NCBI GenBank assembly: GCA_965661575.1
Contig: CBFIEJ010000034.1
Span: 1 to 24,824 of the forward strand
Direction: 5' to 3'
From: UA16 sp965661575
GTDB lineage: Bacteria; Bacteroidota; Bacteroidia; Flavobacteriales_D; Sanyastnellaceae
Length of the DNA stretch: 24,824 nucleotides
The notes under the pieces were generated by a model. That model was given only the letters and a program-made list of their open reading frames with translations. It was not told the DNA's origin and made no database searches. A program made the translations under genes and the position numbers. Every line of letters begins with the position of its first letter. Position 1 is the stretch's first letter. Shown piece by piece: positions 16,192 through 23,906 of this stretch.

Positions 16192-16755
16192 ATGGCAACT
16201 ACTTCAGACATCAAGAACGGATTGGTCATCAATCACAACAATGGATTGTGGCAAATCATCGAATTCCTCCACGTTAAACCGGGAAAGGGAGCGGCGTTTG
16301 TGCGCACCAAGTTGAAAAACTTGAGCACAGGAAAAGTAGTGGATCACACATTCAATGCGGGTGTGAAAATTGATATCGTACGTATCGAGGTGCGGGAATA
16401 TCAATTCTTGTACAACGATGATCAGTACCACTTCATGAACTTGGAGAGCTTTGAGCAAATCCCGGTAGAACGCACTGCAATTAATGCGCCTGAGTTTTTG
16501 AAAGATGGGCTGATTTGTAAAATTCAGTTTCACGCAGATGAAGAACGCGTGCTGAGCTGTGAATTGCCAACGCAGGTCGAAGCGGAAATATCGTACACTG
16601 AGCCCGGTGTCAAAGGAGATACAGCAACGAATACCCTGAAGCCGGCCACAACAGATACGGGTGTTGAAATTCGCGTGCCCTTGTTCATCAATATTGGAGA
16701 TCACGTGAAGGTCGATACCCGAAAAAAGGAATACGTCGAGCGCGTCAAGAAGTAA
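16192..16755 (+). CDS. efp: Elongation factor P
   Basis: Relieves ribosome stalling at polyproline stretches by binding between the P and E sites. 187 aa, the usual length. It has the three-domain EF-P plan: an N-terminal KOW-like domain with the tip loop KPGKGAAF carrying Lys32 (the residue modified in many bacteria), then two OB domains, ending with the C-terminal signature GDHVKVDTRKKEYVERV. No EF-P modifying enzyme is nearby. It has its own probable promoter just upstream and is followed 3 bp later by a phosphatase gene on the same strand, so the pair is likely one operon. Confidence 0.97.
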   Translation: MATTSDIKNGLVINHNNGLWQIIEFLHVKPGKGAAFVRTKLKNLSTGKVVDHTFNAGVKIDIVRIEVREYQFLYNDDQYHFMNLESFEQIPVERTAINAPEFLKDGLICKIQFHADEERVLSCELPTQVEAEISYTEPGVKGDTATNTLKPATTDTGVEIRVPLFINIGDHVKVDTRKKEYVERVKK

Positions 16756-16758
16756 GAA

Positions 16759-17982
16759 ATGGCTCACAGCATTGAACGTCTCGAGCAGCGATTGGAGCTT
16801 CAGGATTACAAACTGAGGGCTCTTCTTGACGTGACCCAAGGCATCAATGACCGGGCTTCGGAGGCGGACTTGTTGGACAAATTTCGAGCGAGTCTTGCCG
16901 AACACCTCGGCATTCACCGCTTGGTGCTTTATGCGTTTGATGGCAGCTGGCGGTGCTTGCTTGTCAACGGTGTCGAAGGGGAAGTACCGCAGGTGCAAGA
17001 CGCAGCATTCTTTGAGCAAAAAAAAGATGAGATTTTCCTGAGTTCAACAGCCGGCGCAGAGCAGTTTGATGTGGTTGTCCCCGTGCTGCATAATGAAAAG
17101 CCGTTGGCTTATTTGCTTGCAGGGGACACGCAAGAGGGACAGGGAGTAAGCCCTGTCGTGAAGCATCTGAATTTTATTCAGACCTTGACCAATGTCCTCG
17201 TGGTGGCGCTTCAAAACCAACGGCTGGAGTTGGAACGAGCAAGCCAAGAGGCAACGCGCCGGGAGCTTGAATTGGCGGCCACTATGCAGTCCATGCTGGT
17301 CCCGACTGAATGGCCGGATGATCGTGACGTCGACGTCGCTGCATTCTACAAACCGCACCTGGAAGTGGGCGGCGATTATTACGATGTTTTCACGGTGGAT
17401 GAAGATCGCATGGTTTTTTGCATGGCGGATGTGAGTGGAAAGGGAATTGCAGCGGCTTTTCTGATGTCGAATTTCCAAGCAAATCTGCGGGCGAGTTTTC
17501 AATATGAGCCTGATGATTTGAGAAGTGTGGTCAATCGACTGAATGAGCGGGTTTCGGAAAACGCGAAGGGAGAAAAGTACATCACGGTTTTTGCGGCAGT
17601 TTACCACCGTAAAAAGCGTGAACTCCAGTACGTCAATTGTGGTCATAATCCACCTGTAATCATGTTTGCAGACGGAAAAACACAGCAGTTGGAATTGGGT
17701 TCAGTCGGACTTGGTATGTTCAGGGAAATCCCCTCTCTTGAGACTGGCGTTGTCCAACTCGATCGCGATTCTACCCTGGTGTGTTTTACGGATGGATTGG
17801 TCGAACAGGAAAATGTGGAAGGCGTTCCTTTTGGGATGCAACGTATGGAGGACATCTTACGCGAACGTCGCGGAATGCCGGTGAAGGCTGTTCAAACGGC
17901 TCTGATTGACTCTGTGAAGGAATTCAAGGGGGAGGAGCCAAGTTTTGATGATACTGCCCTCATGGTGGTGCGTTTCCACTAA
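16759..17982 (+). CDS. SpoIIE/RsbU-type PP2C serine phosphatase with N-terminal GAF-like sensor
   Basis: 407 aa, apparently cytoplasmic with no membrane segment. Residues about 15-150 look like a GAF-type sensor domain. They lead into a coiled-coil helix at about 150-180 and then a PPM/PP2C domain of the SpoIIE/RsbU class (about 185-407). Metal-binding aspartates are visible: Asp206 in VGGDYYD, Asp224 in ADVSGKG, Asp345 in FTDGL and Asp397/Asp398 in FDDTALMV. YVNCGHNPP is the usual family block. Such enzymes normally dephosphorylate an anti-sigma-factor antagonist (STAS protein). No STAS domain or anti-sigma kinase is present here, so the partner is unknown. It begins 3 bp after efp and ends 3 bp from the convergent polymerase/ligase gene. 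Confidence 0.9.
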   Translation: MAHSIERLEQRLELQDYKLRALLDVTQGINDRASEADLLDKFRASLAEHLGIHRLVLYAFDGSWRCLLVNGVEGEVPQVQDAAFFEQKKDEIFLSSTAGAEQFDVVVPVLHNEKPLAYLLAGDTQEGQGVSPVVKHLNFIQTLTNVLVVALQNQRLELERASQEATRRELELAATMQSMLVPTEWPDDRDVDVAAFYKPHLEVGGDYYDVFTVDEDRMVFCMADVSGKGIAAAFLMSNFQANLRASFQYEPDDLRSVVNRLNERVSENAKGEKYITVFAAVYHRKKRELQYVNCGHNPPVIMFADGKTQQLELGSVGLGMFREIPSLETGVVQLDRDSTLVCFTDGLVEQENVEGVPFGMQRMEDILRERRGMPVKAVQTALIDSVKEFKGEEPSFDDTALMVVRFH

Positions 17983-17985
17983 CTC

Positions 17986-19443
17986 TTATCCCTCCAGAGA
18001 GCTAACGGTGTCTCTTTTTTCCGAGTCTTCAAGGCTGCAGTCCCACACAAGAAGCAAAGCGAAAAACCCCCAAAAGAGTGCGCTCGCTTTATCGGTGTCG
18101 AGGTAATTGTTTAGCACTCCATGGACGAAATACGTCATCAATCCCAAGAATACACCCATCGCTAATCGCGCTTGGTCACGGTCTTGTAGTTGGCGGTGCA
18201 ACTTAAATCCGAGATGCAAGCAAAACCCGAGGAGACCGACCACAAAAATGAGGCCTGGAACACCTTGTTCTGCCAAAGGTCCGAGGTACTCACTGTGCGC
18301 ATTGCCCCCGTCTGCGTTGTTTGTGCTGATGATGGTTTGGTCTTCGGATCGCTGAAAAGGTGCGTATTCGAATTGATAGCTTCCAGGCCCCCAGCCTAGG
18401 ATAGGGCGCTCTTTGAACATCGCCAGTGCAGCATTCCATCGGTTCAGGCGCTCCAGATTCGAAGCATCGCTTGACACGTTTGAAATGGACTCAACGTGTT
18501 CAGATAGGTTGTCAGAGGAGTCTTGTCGATTCCGCTCCAATTGAATGAGCAAGGCGTCTTGAGCGAACCAAAGAAAAGCGAGGCTTACTGCGCCAATGGC
18601 CAAAAGTGTTTTGAGTTGAATGCCCAGCTTCATGAGCCCCCAAAGGGCGGCCACTGCTGCCAATGAAACCCACGCCGCTCGGGTGTAGGAAAAAACCAGT
18701 CCGATGCAGAGCACGGTAAGCCCCAGCGCAATGAATGCCTTGACAAAAGCAGAAAAGCGGTTCCAGGTGAGCAAGGCGAACATGGGGGGAATGACCATCG
18801 CTAGAACTGCACCATAGGAAGTGTGATCCTTGTAAAATGGCTTCATCACCCAGTGCCCAGCATCTTTTTCAAACCCAAAGCCTGCGTGTCGCACAAGGGT
18901 ATAGATGATCACGATGCAGAGAGGGAAGGCATAGGCTAGAATGAACTGATGGCGTTGCGATCTATTGCTGCGAAACATTTCACCCAAGACCCAAAGGAAT
19001 CCAACTACGAACCACAATCGCGCAGCTAAAAACTTGAAAGAAACCAAGGGGTGAGAACTCGCAATTGCAGCAATACTGATCCAAATCAGTGAACACTGAA
19101 CCCAGCGCGAAAGCGGATGGGTGAGAACTGTTGAATGAACTGGCCAGCCCGAAATAGACTTGGTTAAGAACAACAGTAGAATGCCGGCAAGAAGCGGTTC
19201 AGTTGGCAGATATGCACCAATGCCGCCGATTTCAAGGTCTTCCAGACTGAGGCTCAGTGGCACGCACGCAACAACCAGTAGCATCAGGGTGTCCAAGCGG
19301 TTGAACGCGAGCCATGCGATGCCCAAGACGATGGGTGAAAGAGCGAGCCATGGGAATTCGAAATGGAAGGCAACAGCCAACAAAGCAGCATATCCACCTG
19401 CGACCGGATAAAAATACCGAGGTATTCTCACGGCTGGAATCAT
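17986..19443 (-). CDS. O-antigen polymerase/ligase family membrane protein (Wzy/WaaL-like)
   Basis: 485 aa with about 10-12 hydrophobic membrane segments and a large periplasmic loop at about 300-390, the layout of the Wzy_C (O-antigen ligase/polymerase) family. The loop contains the signatures NRWNAALAMFKERPILGWGPGS and HSEYLGPLAEQGVPGL, and TRAAW lies in the preceding membrane segment. It would act in the inner membrane, either polymerising repeat units or ligating glycan to lipid A core; sequence alone does not decide. Its ATG (19443) overlaps the stop of the Wzz-like gene by 4 bp (ATGA), indicating translational coupling. It ends 3 bp from the convergent phosphatase gene. Confidence 0.88.
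   Translation of the reverse strand: MIPAVRIPRYFYPVAGGYAALLAVAFHFEFPWLALSPIVLGIAWLAFNRLDTLMLLVVACVPLSLSLEDLEIGGIGAYLPTEPLLAGILLLFLTKSISGWPVHSTVLTHPLSRWVQCSLIWISIAAIASSHPLVSFKFLAARLWFVVGFLWVLGEMFRSNRSQRHQFILAYAFPLCIVIIYTLVRHAGFGFEKDAGHWVMKPFYKDHTSYGAVLAMVIPPMFALLTWNRFSAFVKAFIALGLTVLCIGLVFSYTRAAWVSLAAVAALWGLMKLGIQLKTLLAIGAVSLAFLWFAQDALLIQLERNRQDSSDNLSEHVESISNVSSDASNLERLNRWNAALAMFKERPILGWGPGSYQFEYAPFQRSEDQTIISTNNADGGNAHSEYLGPLAEQGVPGLIFVVGLLGFCLHLGFKLHRQLQDRDQARLAMGVFLGLMTYFVHGVLNNYLDTDKASALFWGFFALLLVWDCSLEDSEKRDTVSSLEG
17996..18020 (+). terminator. Weak candidate intrinsic terminator for the efp-phosphatase operon
   Basis: AGAGA (17996-18000) and TCTCT (18011-18015) form a 5-bp stem with a 10-nt loop, and a run of T's follows (18015-18020). 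It lies 14 bp after the phosphatase stop, inside the end of the convergent membrane-protein gene. The stem is short and AT-rich, so this is tentative. Confidence 0.25.
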
Positions 19444-20441
19444 GCTGCTTTCGACTCCTTGAGGTTTTCGGCACCGAGCAGAATCAGGAGAGCGAGCGCC
19501 AGCGTGCTTGCGACGCTCATGACGACAATCAACCAGCGAATCGGCTTGGATTTTTTGTCAGCCGGTGCTGCGTAGTCCACCACAAAGGCGGAAGGCATTT
19601 GTGTTTCTGCGTCGAGCTTCATCAACTCAAAACGCTTCTTCAAAATGGCTTCGCGTTCGTATGCCGACTCAATGAGGTTTGACAGCTTGTTAAAGTCATT
19701 TGCGTGGGTCGAGATTTCGGCCATTTGCTTGCGGATTTTTTCGGCATTTGCCGATGCACCTTTGGCAATCGCAGTGGCATATTGCTCATTCAAACCTTCG
19801 ATTTGTGTTGCGAAGTCGTAGACGCCAAGCTCGTATAGTTTGCCCAGCTGATTTTCCATGTCTTGGATTTCGCTCTGAACTTGATTCAGAGAAGATCCAG
19901 CGTATACGAGGGCTTCTTGTGCACGTTCGTTGCGCAATCGATTGGCTACAGAATCCGCGAGGAAGGCGATGTCATTCGCCATATCGGCGGCTTGCTTCGG
20001 ATCGCGATCTAAAACGGCAACTTCGATTGAGCCATAACGCGTCAAGCGCGCATCGACATTGGAGTTGTATTCTTTACCCAACAAGGATTGTGCTCCGGCC
20101 GTTGATTGATCGATGTCGTAATGCATCCACAGGTCATACTTATCAATGATGCGAGTGCGGATCCGATCGGAGTTGAGAATTTGCAACAGTCGCTCAGCAT
20201 CTTCAGTTTCACCGTATTCAAGCAGATCATTCCGCTTGATTTCTTCGTAAAACTGCTCGCCGATGGAATGTTGCGGTGTCGCAAACATGATCACGGTTGA
20301 TTTAAATTGCTCTTCCATCAACAATGCCGCCACGGATGATAGCGCAGCTGCGATGATACCTATGATAAGAAAGGTCTTGCGACGATCAAAAATGAAGCGA
20401 AGCAGGTGCGTGGAGTTGAGCGTGGAATCGGTGGAATTCAT
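19440..20441 (-). CDS. Wzz-type chain-length determinant / polysaccharide co-polymerase
   Basis: 333 aa with the classic Wzz plan: a short cytoplasmic N-terminus, membrane helix at about 23-42, long periplasmic region with coiled-coil segments (about 170-215 and 235-290), then a proline-containing stretch (AAPADKKSKP) and a second membrane helix at about 302-322. The segment LLEYGETEDAERLLQILNSDRIRTRIIDKYDLWMHYDID matches what I know of the Bacteroidota Wzz-like family. There is no cytoplasmic tyrosine-kinase domain, so it is not a Wzc-type fusion. Likely role: setting chain length together with the downstream polymerase, to which it is coupled by an ATGA overlap. The flippase gene lies 15 bp upstream. 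Confidence 0.88.
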   Translation of the reverse strand: MNSTDSTLNSTHLLRFIFDRRKTFLIIGIIAAALSSVAALLMEEQFKSTVIMFATPQHSIGEQFYEEIKRNDLLEYGETEDAERLLQILNSDRIRTRIIDKYDLWMHYDIDQSTAGAQSLLGKEYNSNVDARLTRYGSIEVAVLDRDPKQAADMANDIAFLADSVANRLRNERAQEALVYAGSSLNQVQSEIQDMENQLGKLYELGVYDFATQIEGLNEQYATAIAKGASANAEKIRKQMAEISTHANDFNKLSNLIESAYEREAILKKRFELMKLDAETQMPSAFVVDYAAPADKKSKPIRWLIVVMSVASTLALALLILLGAENLKESKAA

Positions 20442-20456
20442 GCGTGTGGTTTGGGA

Positions 20457-22004
20457 CTACGAGTCGGCAAAGGTATTCATCTTCTCGGATAGCATCTTTT
20501 GAATGGATCGAAAATCAATAACACCTGGCACCAAGCCGGATATTAGGCAACCGAACAGGGCCATCCAAAGTGCTTGGTCGGGGTTGATATCCCAACGGGA
20601 CACGGCGCTGCATATTGTGAAGCAAGCGAGAGAGTGGAGAATCAATGCCCGAACCAGTTTCCACCATTGCTTTCCCGGATGGTGCCGCAAGCAGAAGAAG
20701 ATTTGGCCCGCCACCATTGCGCCTTGCGTGATTGCGCTGATAACGGCGCATCCAATGGCACCCGTTGTCGAAGATGCTTGACTCAGCCACCACGCATTTA
20801 AAGCGATGTTCAGGACGGCTCCAGCCCCGGCCATTTGGTTCAATCTTCGCATGTCTCCGCGGGCGGTGAGTAGCGTACTGAAAACATAACCCTGGGCAAA
20901 AATGGCAAATGAAATCATGAGCCATGGAAGGATTCCTGCAGCAGATTCCACTTCAAATTCATAAAACGTTCCTAGAAAGGATTCTGGGAAATGCCAGGCT
21001 GCCCAGGCGACCGAAGCTCCAATAGCAAGCAGAATGCTACTCATGGACCGGGCCAGTGGCCGCACATCCTCTCGGTTGGCAAGCATGCGTGTGAAGTAGG
21101 GAAGTAAAAGCGTTGCGCACAAATAACCGATCATATTCGCCGCTTCAAAAAACCGATAACTCATAGCATACCAACCTGCTTGAATGGCCCCATTTGGAGC
21201 CATGCGCTCCAGCATGATCCCGTCGACACGGTGATACGTCATCATGAGCAGGAATAGGAGCGCATAAGGCCATCCAGAATGCAAATCTTCTCGGATTTTC
21301 CGGAAAGGTTCGGAAGGTCTGGGCAACTTCGTAAATGGCACGGAGCGCTCATGTTTTTTCAGCCTCCAAAAAGCAATAATGAAAGTGCAAAAGAGCGCCG
21401 CAGTTGTGCCGGCGAGGAGCCAATTCACTTCAAATCGATCGAAGGAAATGATGAGTCCACCCATCGCGATGAATAACAGGCTGCGATCGGCAATCGAAAC
21501 CCATGCGTCTGTGCGATGTGCAGCAATTCCTTGCAGACCAGCGCGCACATAAAGAATGGCGCTTAACAGCGCTTGATTCAGGCCAATCCATCCCAACCAG
21601 ATCAATGATTCTCCTCGCCAGCCAAGCGACCAACCAATCAGTAGTAACAACAAGAGGTAACACGGAAAGAGAAGCCTTTTGGTCTTCCAACCTGTTTGAA
21701 ATGAATTGTGGATTTCTTCGGGTTTGCTGGAAACCAAACGCGTCATGTGATTGGCTAATCCTGCGTCCAGCAGGATATTGAGCAGGATTGACAGGCTGAC
21801 CAAAGGGAAATAACGTCCAAATTCTTCAGGCCCCAATAGGTCCTGAATCTTCGTGTCAATGACCAGCAGATAGGCTGGCTTGACAGCGAGGTTGAGGATC
21901 ATCAACCACGATAAATGTTTGAGGAATTGCTTCAAAATGGGTTCTGGCACCTTTTGCAAGGTACCTGCATGCAAATAACGGCATATGCAGCGGACAATTG
22001 TCAA
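20457..22004 (-). CDS. Polysaccharide flippase (Wzx/MATE-like multi-spanning membrane protein)
   Basis: Up to 515 aa with about 12-14 hydrophobic helices, consistent with a lipid-linked oligosaccharide flippase of the Wzx/MOP superfamily. Recognisable blocks include GPEEFGRYFPLVSLSILL near the N-terminus and HRVDGIMLERMAPNGAIQAGWYAMSYRFFEA in the middle, the usual Wzx charged and turn positions. The start is uncertain: the frame opens with a TTG at 22004, but a GTG at 21950 (497 aa) just before the amphipathic ILKQFLKHLSW segment is more like the family. The TTG would overlap the divergent promoter region. It is the first gene of the flippase/Wzz/Wzy-like operon. Confidence 0.85.
   Translation of the reverse strand: MTIVRCICRYLHAGTLQKVPEPILKQFLKHLSWLMILNLAVKPAYLLVIDTKIQDLLGPEEFGRYFPLVSLSILLNILLDAGLANHMTRLVSSKPEEIHNSFQTGWKTKRLLFPCYLLLLLLIGWSLGWRGESLIWLGWIGLNQALLSAILYVRAGLQGIAAHRTDAWVSIADRSLLFIAMGGLIISFDRFEVNWLLAGTTAALFCTFIIAFWRLKKHERSVPFTKLPRPSEPFRKIREDLHSGWPYALLFLLMMTYHRVDGIMLERMAPNGAIQAGWYAMSYRFFEAANMIGYLCATLLLPYFTRMLANREDVRPLARSMSSILLAIGASVAWAAWHFPESFLGTFYEFEVESAAGILPWLMISFAIFAQGYVFSTLLTARGDMRRLNQMAGAGAVLNIALNAWWLSQASSTTGAIGCAVISAITQGAMVAGQIFFCLRHHPGKQWWKLVRALILHSLACFTICSAVSRWDINPDQALWMALFGCLISGLVPGVIDFRSIQKMLSEKMNTFADS
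21960..22002. promoter_or_regulatory. Cluster of short palindromes in the divergent flippase/glycosyltransferase region
   Basis: Within 43 bp lie GGTACC (21960-21965), TGCATGCA (21966-21973), GCATATGC (21981-21988) and the 10-bp GACAATTGTC (21993-22002). CTGCAT (21965-21970) and ATGCAG (21985-21990) also form an inverted repeat with a 14-bp spacer. Position between two divergent envelope genes suggests regulatory sites; no regulator is identified. Confidence 0.3.
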
Positions 22005-22006
22005 CC

Positions 22007-22014
22007 TATCTTCG
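22007..22014 (+). promoter_or_regulatory. -7 box for the glycosyltransferase gene, near-leaderless start
   Basis: TATCTTCG is identical to the -7 box proposed for efp, and the following CG is shared too. It ends 5 nt before the ATG at 22020, so transcription would begin at or next to the start codon. No clear -33 element is seen at 18-20 bp. Confidence 0.35.
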
Positions 22015-22019
22015 CGACC

Positions 22020-23129
22020 ATGGCGCGCATTGCACTGAACGCACGATTATTGATATCTGGACGGCTGGAGGGCATTGGATGGTTTACCCATGAATGTTAC
22101 CGACGGATGATTGCTGCGCACCCTGAGCATGAATTTCAGTTGCTTTTTGATCGCTCCGTCGCAGAAGAATTCTGCTATGGAATCAATGCGTCTGAGGTTC
22201 GACTGATGCCACCAGCTCGTCGCCCTTTCCTGTACGATGCTTGGTTCGATTTTGCGGTGACGCGCCAACTGAACCGCTGGGAGGCAGATGTTTTTGTTTC
22301 AACGGATGGCATGCTCAGTCGGCGCACAAAAGTGCCGCAGATCGCAGTGTTTCACGACTTGAACTTCATGCACCACCCGGAATGGATGCCGGCTCGCGAA
22401 GCGAAGTATTACTGCAGCCGTTTTCCACAATTCGCGCAACGAGCCAGCCGAATCTTGACCGTTTCCGATTATTCACGTCAGGACATTGTCACACAATTCA
22501 GTGTTCCGCTGGAAAAAATCGAGGTGATATCGAATGCCCCCGCTGACGACTATGGACCTCTAAATTCTTCTGAGTACGTTGAAGCGCAGCGAGACGCGCA
22601 TGCGCATGGGAATCCGTACTTTGTTTTTGTGGGAAGCCTGCATCCCCGAAAAAATATTTCAGGATTGTTGGCCGCTTACACGATTTATCGAGCCATGGGC
22701 GGGCAGTATGACCTTGTGATTGTTGGAGAGTCGATGTGGTCGGATGAAATGCGCAACCAAGAGGGCGTCCATTTTTGTGGTCGCATGGAGCGAAAGAAAC
22801 TAGCGTTGACGGTCGCGGCATCGGAAGGGCTCGTTTTCATCCCATGGTTTGAAGGTTTTGGTGTGCCCATTGTGGAAGCCTTTGCGTCCGGTGTTCCGGT
22901 AATTGCGAGCAATCGCACATCAATGCCAGAAGTCTGCGGAGGAGCCGCGGCTGCTTTGGTGGAGCCGGATGACCATGAAACGATTGCAGCGGTTATGAAA
23001 AAATTGGAGAGCGACTCTGCATTTAGGAATGATGCGATTGAACGGGGATTGCATCGAGCGAAGGATTACTCATGGGATGATTCCGCGGATCGCATGTGGG
23101 AATGCATTGAACAAGTTTTGAAAGCATGA
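22020..23129 (+). CDS. Glycosyltransferase family 4 (GT-B fold)
   Basis: 369 aa from the ATG at 22020, chosen because MARIALNARLL is a standard GT4 first beta strand. The frame is open further upstream to 21915, but that part overlaps the divergent gene. The N-terminal acceptor domain starts with a LEGIGWF loop. The C-terminal donor domain begins at about 200 with FVGSLHPRKNISGLL and carries the EX7E-type motif FEGFGVPIVEAFASG followed by PVIASNRTSMPEV. Likely a retaining transferase that uses a nucleotide sugar; donor and acceptor cannot be told. It diverges from the flippase/Wzz/Wzy operon and probably contributes to the same glycan. Its stop overlaps the start of rnhB (ATGA). Confidence 0.92.
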   Translation: MARIALNARLLISGRLEGIGWFTHECYRRMIAAHPEHEFQLLFDRSVAEEFCYGINASEVRLMPPARRPFLYDAWFDFAVTRQLNRWEADVFVSTDGMLSRRTKVPQIAVFHDLNFMHHPEWMPAREAKYYCSRFPQFAQRASRILTVSDYSRQDIVTQFSVPLEKIEVISNAPADDYGPLNSSEYVEAQRDAHAHGNPYFVFVGSLHPRKNISGLLAAYTIYRAMGGQYDLVIVGESMWSDEMRNQEGVHFCGRMERKKLALTVAASEGLVFIPWFEGFGVPIVEAFASGVPVIASNRTSMPEVCGGAAAALVEPDDHETIAAVMKKLESDSAFRNDAIERGLHRAKDYSWDDSADRMWECIEQVLKA

Positions 23130-23746
23130 GTTTGGCTCCATGGATCGAGAAGAAGCGCCTAGAAGCGGGTTGTGATGAAGCGGGACGTGGATGCCTCGCG
23201 GGACCGGTTACTGCCGCATCGGTGATTCTGCCTCCAGATTTTGCCTTCGAGTTAGCTTCGGAAGGTATTCTGGATGACAGTAAGAAATTGAGTAAAAAAG
23301 TGCGCGATGCGTTACGTATCAGGATCGAAAGTGAGGCAACGGCGTGGGCGGTCTGCCACATCGCACCGGAGGAAATCGATCGCATCAATATCCTTCAAGC
23401 ATCGCTGAAGGCAATGCGGGAAGCCACCAAGATGCTCGAGGTCGCGCCAGAATTCATGCTTATTGATGGCAATCGATTCGTAACGGAAGATGGACTGCCT
23501 CCTTATGAATGCTTCGTCAAAGGCGATGGTCGATTTGCCTCCATTGCTGCAGCGAGCGTTTTAGCCAAGACTCACCGCGACGAGCGCATGCTGACACTGC
23601 ACGCGCAACATCCGCAGTATGGCTGGGACACCAATGCTGGTTATCCCACAAAAGCCCATCGATCGGGCATTGCTGATACCGGCATCACCGATCACCACCG
23701 CAAGTCATTTCGTCAGTTGCCCGGGCAACTTTTTACGGAGGTCTGA
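23126..23746 (+). CDS. rnhB: Ribonuclease HII
   Basis: Cleaves the RNA strand of RNA-DNA hybrids and incises at single ribonucleotides in DNA. 206 aa, normal for the family. Catalytic residues are visible: Asp17 and Glu18 in CDEAGRGCLAGP, Asp114 in LIDGN and Asp134 in VKGDGR. The conserved DDSKKLSKKVR block lies at 50-60 and the C-terminal YGWDTNAGYPTKAHR block is present. The ATG at 23126 overlaps the glycosyltransferase stop by 4 bp, so it is translated from the same message. There is no functional link between the two enzymes that I know of. Confidence 0.97.
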   Translation: MSLAPWIEKKRLEAGCDEAGRGCLAGPVTAASVILPPDFAFELASEGILDDSKKLSKKVRDALRIRIESEATAWAVCHIAPEEIDRINILQASLKAMREATKMLEVAPEFMLIDGNRFVTEDGLPPYECFVKGDGRFASIAAASVLAKTHRDERMLTLHAQHPQYGWDTNAGYPTKAHRSGIADTGITDHHRKSFRQLPGQLFTEV

Positions 23747-23906
23747 CTGCATCGATCGAGGCGATAGATTGTCTTGTCTGGGTCTCGTTTCAGTGATTGT
23801 GAAATAATCATTGGATTAACATTTTAGCTTTTTTATCCACAGAATGCCCTGATTTATCGAGTTTTAGGTAGCTTGCCGTTCACTTAGTTACACCAAATTT
23901 CATACC

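Noticed and set aside
16204..17019. Long minus-strand open frame (271 codons) opposite efp and the start of the phosphatase gene
   Set aside because: It lies fully antisense to two well-supported genes, has no recognisable domain, and its composition (many Cys, His, Phe) is typical of a shadow frame.
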